From contig JANWKX010000141.1 of NCBI GenBank assembly GCA_025451145.1, positions 1-11,033 of the forward strand: a stretch of 11,033 nt of DNA, read 5' to 3'. Shown here piece after piece: positions 1-6,449 of this stretch. The notes beneath the pieces are model-generated. The model made no database searches. It saw nothing but the letters and a program-made list of their open reading frames with translations, and was not told where the DNA came from. Each line of letters begins with the position of its first letter. The first letter of the stretch is position 1. The position numbers were made by a program, and so were the translations under genes. Source of the stretch: Vampirovibrionales bacterium. GTDB lineage: Bacteria; Cyanobacteriota; Vampirovibrionia; Vampirovibrionales; JAGQHJ01.

Positions 1-2431
1 TGACATCCATAAAGTAGGCCACAATACTCACATCAAAATGACGATCCGCCTCTTCCCGAAGCACCTTGATCACCCGGTCAAAAGGCATTCTGGCCCGGTA
101 TTGGCGACGAGAGGTGATGGCGTCAAAGACATCCGCAATGGCAAGTACCCTACCCCCTAGAGGGATCTGTTCGCCCTTTAAGCCTCTATAGTAACCGCTA
201 CCATCCATTTTTTCATGGTGAGACGCCGCAATATCAGGAACACTGGATAAATGTTTTTCAAAACGAATGTTTTTCAGGATTTCGTGGGTGTAATAAACGT
301 GTTGCTGGATATGGCGATACTCGTTTTCCGTCAGGCGACCGGCTTTGATGAGAATATCCTCTCGCACACCGATTTTACCGATATCATGCAGCAAGGCCGC
401 GTACTTTAAGGCCTCCATCTCATCTTCTGACAGGTGCATCTGGTTGCCAATCAATAGGGCATAAACCATGACCCGTTCAGAGTGACCTGCCGTAATGGGA
501 TCCCGAGCGTCAATGGTGCTGGATAAGGTCTTGATAAAGCTTTCAAAGGTAATCCGGAGTTCTTGATATAACTGGGCATTTTCAATGGCAATCCCGGCGC
601 TGGAGGCAATGGCCATCAGCAACTCCTCATCATGCCGTTGAAAAATCCCATCGGTCTTGTTCAAAACCTGGAACACACCAATAATATCCCCTTTTCGGTT
701 CCGCATAGGAATACAGAGCATGCTGGTGGTTTTAAACCCGTCTTGGCCATCCACTTCCGGGTTAAAGCGAGGATCCGCCGAGGCATTTTCGATGTTTGAA
801 ATATCGCCGGTTTTCACCACATAGCCTGCCAAGCCCTGATGGGCAGGGAAGCGAATTTCCTTATAGCTACCCTCTTCCTGTAAGGCCATTTTTGACCAAA
901 GCTCATTGGTTTCGGCATCGTATAAAAACACAGCGCAGCGTTCAGCGTTCAACGCCCGTTCGGTTTCGTTTTTAATCAGGCCTAAAAGCTTATCCAAATC
1001 CCGTTCCGCCGCCATGGCCTGTCCAACGGTCAGCAGGGAAATTAAAAAGGGAATGTTCTGACGACGAGTCGGATCGATATCGCCAGCGTTTGATGTATTT
1101 TGCCCTTCTTCCGCTGCCGGAGACGCCATGATTTCTTTTAACGCTTCCAGTAATGAATTTCGTTTCTCAAACACCCGTTCATGACGAGAGCGTTTGGTCA
1201 CAATCTCACGCCACTGATCCTCATGGGTTCTGAAAATTTCATCTTCAATGTAGGGCGTGAGGTAAAACAATCCATTTTCTTCAGCAATTCGAAGGGAATC
1301 CAGAAAGCTGGCCAGGGCTAACTTCTCGTTTTTCATCTCCAGATAGAGTTTTCCCAGCTCAAAATAGGACTTTGCAACCTCGTCAATAATATTTTCCTGA
1401 CGGAAATACTCAATGGCTTCACAAATCAGGGCAACAGGGACCGTGGTTTGATGCGGTACCTCACTAAATTCAAGCCATGCCTGTAAGCGTTTGGCCATGG
1501 CAATGCCCTTGCGATAGTGGGATTTTTGAAAAATCGGGAAAACATCCCGCTCCAGAATTCTTCGGGAGCTTTGAAAGTCTTTGCTCTGATAAAGCAAATA
1601 TGCATTGAAAAAATGAGCCATGGCCAGTTGGATTTTCAAGTGCCGATGGTTGTGGCACTCCTCTAACACTTCTGAAATGAGGCGTTGAGCTTCAACTTCG
1701 TTACCGCATCTGAGGAAAAGACGTATCATTTCGTTTTTAAGGGAGGCCTTACGTTTTTCGTCCTTCAGTTCAGCACAGATATCAAACGAACGTTGTAAAT
1801 GCTTGAATGCCAGTTCATAGTCTTCATAGAGAAGATACAGGCGACCTAGAATCTGGCAGGTAATGGCTTCTTCATGAATCAAGTCCGAATTCTGAACCTT
1901 GGTCATCAAAGCCAGCTTTAAATATCGAATGGCACGATGAAAGTCTCCGGTCCGTTCATAATGGACGCCAAGGCTGTCATAGATCTTGGCTGCCTCAAGG
2001 CCCTGAGGCTGGCAGAATCCAAGGGCCTCCTTAAAATGCTTTAAAGCCGAACCAAAATCCTCGCTTTGGTAAAACAGCAAGCCTTTATAGTGTAAAAGCC
2101 TGGCTTTGACTTCATGAATCCCCTCTAAATCCCGATTGGCTTGAATGTAAATCTCGGCTTCATTAAAAAGCTTTTCACTGCGAGGACGCTCCTGGGTTGC
2201 ACCATAAAGCCAGGCCAGTTCAATCAAGGCATAGATGACACCCAGTGTGTCATCACTCTCCTTAAAAAGGCGTTGGGCTTTTTCAATGACCTCGATGGCC
2301 TGGGGGATTTCTTTTTTAAAGCGTAGAACCAATCCCTTGTTAAAGGTTTTCCGGGCTTGCCCCAAGGCAAAAATTTCAGAACTTTGCGTTTCTGTCTGTT
2401 TAGGGTTTGAAGAGCCTATAGGAGCACTCAT
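1..2431 (-). CDS. TPR-GAF-HD-GYP cyclic-di-GMP phosphodiesterase-like protein, C-terminus cut by window edge
   Basis: An open frame of 810 codons runs from ATG at 2431 off the left edge. Residues about 10-400 are helical tetratricopeptide-like repeats (AEEYF/ALASFLDSL-type helices), a protein-interaction region. Residues about 459-625 form a GAF domain, ending in the usual GVFQVLNK and AIENAQLYQEL stretches. From about 626 there is an HD-GYP domain. Its metal ligands are visible: H650 (AGHSERV), H682-D683 (LHDIGKIG), H711 (QQHVYYTHEIL) and H738-H739 (SHHEKMDGSG). HD-GYP proteins hydrolyse cyclic di-GMP in the cytoplasm. The third signature position is unusual: the protein reads G746-Y747-Y748 where the family has GYP. 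There is no transmembrane segment in the visible part. The start has an AAGGAAA sequence about 12 nt upstream, a weak ribosome site. The gene is divergent from the receiver/GGDEF-like gene at 2654, which suggests a shared signalling role. Domain calls are firm; activity is inferred. Confidence 0.93.
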   Translation of the reverse strand, partial: MSAPIGSSNPKQTETQSSEIFALGQARKTFNKGLVLRFKKEIPQAIEVIEKAQRLFKESDDTLGVIYALIELAWLYGATQERPRSEKLFNEAEIYIQANRDLEGIHEVKARLLHYKGLLFYQSEDFGSALKHFKEALGFCQPQGLEAAKIYDSLGVHYERTGDFHRAIRYLKLALMTKVQNSDLIHEEAITCQILGRLYLLYEDYELAFKHLQRSFDICAELKDEKRKASLKNEMIRLFLRCGNEVEAQRLISEVLEECHNHRHLKIQLAMAHFFNAYLLYQSKDFQSSRRILERDVFPIFQKSHYRKGIAMAKRLQAWLEFSEVPHQTTVPVALICEAIEYFRQENIIDEVAKSYFELGKLYLEMKNEKLALASFLDSLRIAEENGLFYLTPYIEDEIFRTHEDQWREIVTKRSRHERVFEKRNSLLEALKEIMASPAAEEGQNTSNAGDIDPTRRQNIPFLISLLTVGQAMAAERDLDKLLGLIKNETERALNAERCAVFLYDAETNELWSKMALQEEGSYKEIRFPAHQGLAGYVVKTGDISNIENASADPRFNPEVDGQDGFKTTSMLCIPMRNRKGDIIGVFQVLNKTDGIFQRHDEELLMAIASSAGIAIENAQLYQELRITFESFIKTLSSTIDARDPITAGHSERVMVYALLIGNQMHLSEDEMEALKYAALLHDIGKIGVREDILIKAGRLTENEYRHIQQHVYYTHEILKNIRFEKHLSSVPDIAASHHEKMDGSGYYRGLKGEQIPLGGRVLAIADVFDAITSRRQYRARMPFDRVIKVLREEADRHFDVSIVAYFMDV

Positions 2432-2519
2432 TTCGCCTAAGTTTCCTTAAAAAACATAGTTGGGTATCGGTGACATTTTTCAAAAATTAAATCCAAGAAG
2501 ATCAGGGAGGTGAGGAAAA

Positions 2520-2618
2520 ATGCTGAATCCCTTCAATTTTTCATTCAAAACCATCGCCTCCTCTAAACAGGTTAAAATAACGCCCTTCAACTCAGGGAAG
2601 CGACACCCTCTATTATAA
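2520..2618 (+). CDS. Possible small protein of 32 aa with very strong ribosome binding site
   Basis: ATG at 2520 opens a 32-codon frame ending in TAA at 2616-2618. Six bases upstream lies GGAGGTGA, an 8-base match to the complement of the 16S rRNA tail. This is as good as the site used by the gene at 6021. The peptide starts MLNPFNFSF, is rich in Lys, Phe and Ser, has no hydrophobic span long enough for a membrane helix, and resembles nothing I recognise. It sits in the divergent spacer between the HD-GYP and receiver genes, and its stop codon overlaps the TATAAT box proposed for the next gene. It could be a short leader or regulatory peptide, or a chance frame. Only the ribosome site argues for translation; no clear promoter was seen. 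Confidence 0.3.
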   Translation: MLNPFNFSFKTIASSKQVKITPFNSGKRHPLL

Positions 2619-2619
2619 T
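2614..2619 (+). promoter_or_regulatory. Candidate -10 box for the receiver/GGDEF-like gene
   Basis: A perfect TATAAT lies 34 bases before ATG 2654, giving an expected transcript start near 2626 and a leader of about 28 nt. The region 16-18 bp upstream (CTCAGG and shifted versions) is a poor -35 match, so the promoter may be weak or activator-dependent. Confidence 0.45.
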
Positions 2620-2653
2620 TGTTTTTAATAAAGTCCATGGATCTCTAGATTAA

Positions 2654-4147
2654 ATGCTTACCCCAGCAAGCCCTCAGACCGTATTGGTGATTAGTACCAA
2701 GAAGTCTCTCAGTAACAAGATTTCCAAGCTGATCAAAGCCGGTTTTCCAAGCTACTCAGTGGAAATCGAGGATTCAGGGCGTCAAGGGCTGACCCGAATT
2801 TACCAGTGTCCACCCGATTTCATTATTGTCGATAGCGCCCTATGCGATATTAGCGGTCTCCAGATTTGTCGCGTCTTAAAGCATGATCCGGTCCTGCGCA
2901 AACTCCCCTTAATGCTGATAACCCAGGGGGAAATGAAAGAATATGACCGGTACGGCGAACTATCCATCATTGCCGATGCCTTTATTGATGAAAAGTCTCT
3001 GCCCAAAACCTTTCACGAAGATTTTGAAATGCTCATTACCTTGTTTCAAGGTCTAAACCCCTCTGAATTAGAGCAACTCACCCTGCTTCGAGAATCGCCT
3101 GTTCAGGTCCAGGCTTTAAACAGATTGGTTCAACTTTATGACCAATCCATTACTGAGGCCATGATTATGAAGGGGTTTAATAAGCTCTTTGAGTCCATTC
3201 CCCACAAGAATATCTTGTATCACATGTTGTTTAACCTGATTGAAAACATTCTGGATTACGATATCGCCGGTCTATTTTTCTATGAAAAAGGCCTTGAAGC
3301 CCCTTTAATGACATATCATGTCGCTCAAAACGTTACCTTGAAAGAAAATACGTTAGAACTATGGACCAAACGCATTTTTGATGACATTAAAGCCTGTGCA
3401 CCTGAGTTTCATAGCAGCCATTCGCCTCAATACGAAGTGATTATCCCGGAGCACTTGGAACCTTCCATTAAACCCCTGAACATTAAATCCCATGCCTTAT
3501 ATCCATTCTTTATCGAAAGTCAGTTTGTCGGGGCCATTGTATTCTTGAATCAACGGGAGACCCATTATGACCTGATTTTCCCATTCAAATTACTGCTTCA
3601 AGAACTCAGCGCCCTGATGCGGCTAAGGTATTACTATGCTTCTGCCCGGTTAATGGAAATTTCCGATGCCCTCACCGGGCTTTATACCCATCAACACTTC
3701 TTATGGTGCCTTGAGCGGGAAATTCGCCAGTCCAAACGGCATCAATCCCCAGTGACCTTAGCCCTGTTCAGCATTGAGAATATTAAAGCCCTGAACCATC
3801 AATGGGGCCATGCTGCTGTGGATAAAATGCTCCAACATTTATCACAAGTCTTATTGGCCAACCTCAGGAATATTGATCTCTTGGCCCGAAGTGGCAGCCG
3901 GAGTGTCTTGATTTTAATGCCTCAAACCACACCTGAGCTTGCCCAGCAAGTGATCTTCCGAATTCAAAAAGTGCTTCATGAAGTTCCCTTTGCCTGGGAG
4001 GACCAGACCATTAATTGGCACCTGAGCATTGGCGTCGCTGGACTCCAAGAGCATATTCACAACGCATCGGATTTTATTCTTCAGGCCCAAGCTGCGGTGG
4101 AACAAGCCAGGCAAAAAGGTCAAAATGCTGTAGAGTTGTTACAATAA
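2654..4147 (+). CDS. Response regulator with degenerate receiver, GAF-like middle and degenerate GGDEF domain
   Basis: The 497-aa soluble protein has three parts. Residues 8-125 fold like a receiver: the phospho-acceptor position is kept (IIVD60), but the usual N-terminal acidic pair is replaced by VLVIST, and the Lys-Pro near the end reads FIDEKSL. Residues about 170-325 look like a GAF-type sensor domain. Residues about 335-497 match a GGDEF domain, with DALTGLY at 338-344 and the final GxxxAxxxAK-like helix. The catalytic signature RYGGDEF is R412-S-G-S-R-S-V418, and the metal-binding DxD region reads FSIEN. Diguanylate cyclase activity is therefore very unlikely; a binding or scaffold role is inferred. 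The start is ATG 2654 because TAA at 2651 is in frame immediately upstream; there is no Shine-Dalgarno sequence. It is divergent from the HD-GYP gene and 34 bp upstream of the signal peptidase gene. Confidence 0.9.
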   Translation: MLTPASPQTVLVISTKKSLSNKISKLIKAGFPSYSVEIEDSGRQGLTRIYQCPPDFIIVDSALCDISGLQICRVLKHDPVLRKLPLMLITQGEMKEYDRYGELSIIADAFIDEKSLPKTFHEDFEMLITLFQGLNPSELEQLTLLRESPVQVQALNRLVQLYDQSITEAMIMKGFNKLFESIPHKNILYHMLFNLIENILDYDIAGLFFYEKGLEAPLMTYHVAQNVTLKENTLELWTKRIFDDIKACAPEFHSSHSPQYEVIIPEHLEPSIKPLNIKSHALYPFFIESQFVGAIVFLNQRETHYDLIFPFKLLLQELSALMRLRYYYASARLMEISDALTGLYTHQHFLWCLEREIRQSKRHQSPVTLALFSIENIKALNHQWGHAAVDKMLQHLSQVLLANLRNIDLLARSGSRSVLILMPQTTPELAQQVIFRIQKVLHEVPFAWEDQTINWHLSIGVAGLQEHIHNASDFILQAQAAVEQARQKGQNAVELLQ

Positions 4148-4157
4148 ATCATTGTAA
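4139..4157. repeat. 19-bp perfect palindrome across the stop codon, possible operator
   Basis: TTACAAT and ATTGTAA form a perfect 7-bp inverted repeat with a 5-base centre (AAATC). The TAA stop of the receiver/GGDEF-like gene (4145-4147) falls inside it. It lies 25 bases before the signal peptidase start at 4182. The stem is AT-rich and has no T-run, so a repressor-type operator fits better than a terminator. Function is not established. Confidence 0.4.
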
Positions 4158-4181
4158 TGGCTTAACAGAAATTTTTGATTT

Positions 4182-5297
4182 ATGCTAACTTCCGAACAGA
4201 CCCTAAAGGCGCCAATGAAAGTTGCTACACATTTAAGCGAAGATGTCCAGGATATTCTCCACGAAGCAAAGCGTTGTGCCACAAAAGAAAAGCGTGAGCT
4301 CGCTGATTTAGATATTTTAAAGGCCTTAATTAGAACAAGCCGTTTATTTACCAGGCAAGACGCGTTAATCAAACGAGCTGGATCCTCTCCAAAACGGCTT
4401 TGGCGAATTTACCAGGCACAAAACATCACTTCCATCCCATCAGGACTGACGGTTCCAGACCGCGCCTCTGACATTGCCCAAGCCGCCCAAGCTGAATCCG
4501 GGAAATGCCGGGTTGAGATTGAACATCTCCTTGAAGCCCTGCTGGATTGTCCCGATCCAACCATTCAACACATTTTAAAAGCCGGTGCCCTTTCTAAAGA
4601 AGGTCTTGAAAAAGCGATCCCAAAGGTGAAAGAGGAAAGCCCTCTTCGGTTTACCCTGTATTGCTTTCGTGAAGCCTTTGAAGTCATTGTGGTGGTGCTC
4701 TTCCTCGTGATTGTCATTAAACAAGGACTCGGCGAATTTCGGTTGATTCCCTCAGAATCCATGGTCCCCACCCTTCAAATCGGTGACAGGATTGTGGTGG
4801 AAAAAGTCAGCCACTGGTACAGGGCCCCGCAGCGAGGCGATGTTTTGGTCTTTTACCCCCCAGAGCCTGAATCTATCTTACGTCAAGACCCATGGAGTGT
4901 TTTTCTTCGTCTGACAGGTTTTTCCGGGCTGATTTATGATAAAGACAGCCGGATTGATACGGCTTTTATAAAACGGGTGGTTGGCTTACCAGGTGATATT
5001 GTTGATGTACGCCCCGGCGTCGGTGTTTTTGTTAACGGCAAAATGCTGGATGAACCCTATGTCAATGAGATTGCCACGACTTGCACCCTCATTACTTATT
5101 GTGGGCCTGTTAAAGTGCCTCCGCATATGTATTACATGATGGGTGATAATCGAAACCATAGTGCTGATAGTCGTTATTGGCAATTCTTACCGGCTGATCG
5201 CATTATTGGTAGAGCTGTTTTTCGATTTTTCCCCTTGGATCGCATCGGAAGCCTAGCGGATGCTCGCCCAAGCCCTCCCCAGGAAATCACTCAATAA
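4182..5297 (+). CDS. lepB: Signal peptidase I with an N-terminal Clp N-domain-like extension
   Basis: Signal peptidase I removes signal peptides from proteins exported across the cytoplasmic membrane. The catalytic half (about 155-371) is complete. One membrane segment lies at about 165-181. The Ser box IPSESM gives nucleophile S193, the Lys box FIKRVVGLPGD gives general base K264, and GDNRNHSADSRYW (321-333) is the conserved C-terminal box. About 150 residues precede the membrane segment, where the family usually has a very short tail. They resemble two Clp_N repeats: residues 17-66 (SEDVQDILHEAKRCA) and about 95-148 (IEHLLEALLDC, then an HILKAGALSKEGLEKAI-type helix). In Clp ATPases this domain binds substrates or adaptors. 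The longest frame is given; inner ATG 4215 has AAAGG 5 nt upstream and may be the true start, still keeping both repeats. The gene may be co-transcribed with the upstream gene. Confidence 0.93.
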   Translation: MLTSEQTLKAPMKVATHLSEDVQDILHEAKRCATKEKRELADLDILKALIRTSRLFTRQDALIKRAGSSPKRLWRIYQAQNITSIPSGLTVPDRASDIAQAAQAESGKCRVEIEHLLEALLDCPDPTIQHILKAGALSKEGLEKAIPKVKEESPLRFTLYCFREAFEVIVVVLFLVIVIKQGLGEFRLIPSESMVPTLQIGDRIVVEKVSHWYRAPQRGDVLVFYPPEPESILRQDPWSVFLRLTGFSGLIYDKDSRIDTAFIKRVVGLPGDIVDVRPGVGVFVNGKMLDEPYVNEIATTCTLITYCGPVKVPPHMYYMMGDNRNHSADSRYWQFLPADRIIGRAVFRFFPLDRIGSLADARPSPPQEITQ

Positions 5298-5312
5298 GTG
5301 GATGAAAACCTC

Positions 5313-5341
5313 TTCAGAACCGATAAGGTATAAGCTATAAT
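5313..5341 (+). promoter_or_regulatory. Sigma70-type promoter for the bifunctional nuclease-family gene
   Basis: TTCAGA (5313-5318) and TATAAT (5336-5341) are separated by 17 bp. The -10 is perfect and the -35 matches four of six consensus positions. The expected transcript start is near 5348, ahead of both possible start codons. It indicates that the DUF151 gene can be transcribed independently of the signal peptidase gene, 68 bp upstream. Confidence 0.55.
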
Positions 5342-5365
5342 GTTAACGCTTGAAGCATATATTGT

Positions 5366-5899
5366 ATGAGTTTTGGATCCGATTTTTCAATGATTGAACT
5401 GTTTGTGATGGGTATTGCTTTGGACACACGGACAGGTACCCCTATTGTGGTTTTGAATGATGCAGAAAATAGACGCGCACTCCCCATCTGGATTGGAACA
5501 GCAGAAGCCAGCGCCATTATTCGCCAATTAGAAAACATTAAAGCGGCCCGCCCTATGACGCATGACTTGATGTACAACATGCTTTCCGAACTGGGCTTTC
5601 GGATTACCAAGGTTGAAATTAACGATCTCAACTCTGATACGTATTACGCCAGCATTTTCCTGGAAGATGGCAGCGGTAACAGCAAAACCATCGATTCACG
5701 CCCGTCTGATGCCATTGCCCTCGCCTTAAGGGCAGAAGCCCAGATCTACGCCACAGCCAATGTCATTGCCGATGGAACCATTTCAACGGATCAAGAGCGA
5801 GATGAGGCTGAAGCCGAAGCCTTTCGGGAGTTTATTCAAGACGTTAAACCTTCCGATTTTAAATTTCCCTTTGGCGGCGATATTGAATCCAACCAATAA
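5366..5899 (+). CDS. Bifunctional nuclease (BFN/DUF151) family protein
   Basis: This 177-aa soluble protein belongs to the BFN (DUF151) family, named for members reported to have DNase and RNase activity. Visible family motifs are IALDTRTGTPIVVL (17-30), LPIWIGTAEASAI (39-51), RPMTHDLMYNML (62-73), TYYASIFLE (92-100) and the strongest block, IDSRPSDAIALALR (109-122). The acidic C-terminus with FREFIQDVKPSDF (153-165) is like that of many bacterial members. Length is normal. Two starts are possible: ATG 5366, used here, and ATG 5390, which gives MIELFVMGIALD and is closer to the usual family N-terminus. Neither has a good Shine-Dalgarno sequence. A promoter precedes it directly. The cellular substrate is unknown, and nuclease activity here is inferred from the family name only. 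Confidence 0.9.
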   Translation: MSFGSDFSMIELFVMGIALDTRTGTPIVVLNDAENRRALPIWIGTAEASAIIRQLENIKAARPMTHDLMYNMLSELGFRITKVEINDLNSDTYYASIFLEDGSGNSKTIDSRPSDAIALALRAEAQIYATANVIADGTISTDQERDEAEAEAFREFIQDVKPSDFKFPFGGDIESNQ

Positions 5900-5936
5900 A
5901 GCCTTCTTGTCTCTTTAGACTAAATTATCGCTTTAA

Positions 5937-5953
5937 CGTTATGTAACATTACG
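5937..5953. repeat. 17-bp near-palindrome upstream of a promoter, possible operator
   Basis: CGTTATGTAACATTACG is symmetric around A5945, with one mismatched pair (T5940/T5950). It ends about 22 bp before the TATAAT at 5976, so it covers the area just upstream of the expected -35 position. The size and placement suit a dimeric transcription factor site for the gene at 6021. Confidence 0.4.
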
Positions 5954-5975
5954 CTTTCCGCCTGAGAATATCCTC

Positions 5976-5981
5976 TATAAT
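5976..5981 (+). promoter_or_regulatory. Candidate -10 box for the hypothetical gene at 6021
   Basis: A perfect TATAAT sits 39 bases before ATG 6021. The sequence 16-18 bp upstream (around GCTTTC) is a poor -35. A dyad at 5937-5953 directly upstream suggests regulated transcription. Confidence 0.45.
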
Positions 5982-6003
5982 GACTCTGGAGATCAGCAAA
6001 ATC

Positions 6004-6013
6004 GGGAGGTGGG
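6004..6013 (+). promoter_or_regulatory. Strong ribosome binding site that fixes the start at 6021
   Basis: GGGAGGTGGG contains GGAGGTG, complementary to the 16S rRNA tail, 9 bases before ATG 6021. A longer in-frame reading from GTG 6009 would begin inside this site, so it is rejected. Confidence 0.7.
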
Positions 6014-6020
6014 ATTTATC

Positions 6021-6449
6021 ATGAAGATTTCGGCGCCACAGACATCTGTTTCAGGCTATTCAAAAGCAGTCAAGCCAGCACTGACCAGCCTTCGCTTCTC
6101 ATCTCATTTACACAAGGTTCTTGAGGATCCTGAGGCGAAAATCACCAAAATTGGGCATATTGACTCTAAATCCAAAGATTATCAACCGGATAAGCCCTAT
6201 TTTGTGGAGATTGAGTTTAAAAACCCAGCCTTTACAAACCATTTTGGCAAAAAACAGCGATTTCATATCGATCAATCCCAGTTCCAACTGATTGGCCGAT
6301 TTTTAGTGGAACAAAAGCTACTCGCCCCGTCAGACCCGGACACCCACGTTAGGGCGGAAGTGTTCTGCCATCAGAGCCTGGGCTCACTCACCGATTGTCA
6401 TATCGAACTTACGATTCATCACCAAAAGGTTATCTTGAATCCTGTTTAG
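6021..6449 (+). CDS. Hypothetical protein of 142 aa
   Basis: I do not recognise this protein. It starts at ATG 6021, after the strong ribosome site GGGAGGTGGG. The first 25 residues are Ser/Thr/Lys-rich and probably disordered. The rest looks like a small soluble alpha/beta domain: a charged stretch EDPEAKITKIGHIDSK, then PYFVEIEFKNP, a HFGKKQRFHIDQ segment, an amphipathic helix around FQLIGRFLVEQKLL, and a strand-like end with CHIELTIHHQKVILNP. It has two cysteines, several histidines, no signal peptide and no membrane segment. Codon use looks like its neighbours, so it is not obviously foreign. It is a single gene with its own promoter-like TATAAT and a dyad upstream. Its TAG stop overlaps the stop of the convergent FNR gene. 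Confidence 0.78.
   Translation: MKISAPQTSVSGYSKAVKPALTSLRFSSHLHKVLEDPEAKITKIGHIDSKSKDYQPDKPYFVEIEFKNPAFTNHFGKKQRFHIDQSQFQLIGRFLVEQKLLAPSDPDTHVRAEVFCHQSLGSLTDCHIELTIHHQKVILNPV

Noticed and set aside
2475..2487. Palindrome ATTTTTCAAAAAT as a possible terminator or operator
   Set aside because: It is low-complexity AT sequence lying upstream of both divergent genes, where a terminator makes no sense. Expected by chance in an AT-rich spacer.
2480..2554. Minus-strand 24-aa frame with GAGGAGG just before ATG 2554, ahead of the HD-GYP gene
   Set aside because: The ribosome site is only two bases from the ATG. A TTG two codons later would fit better, but the frame lies antisense to the stronger 32-aa frame and has no other support.
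2529..2590. Eight-base direct repeat CCCTTCAA at 2529 and 2583
   Set aside because: Short, only two copies in the spacer, and the same word occurs elsewhere (for example near 9295). No supporting structure.
2635..2650. NcoI- and XbaI-like sites (CCATGG, TCTAGA) next to each other, suggesting vector sequence
   Set aside because: The surrounding sequence continues naturally into a real gene, and no other cloning sites or vector parts are seen. Chance occurrence.
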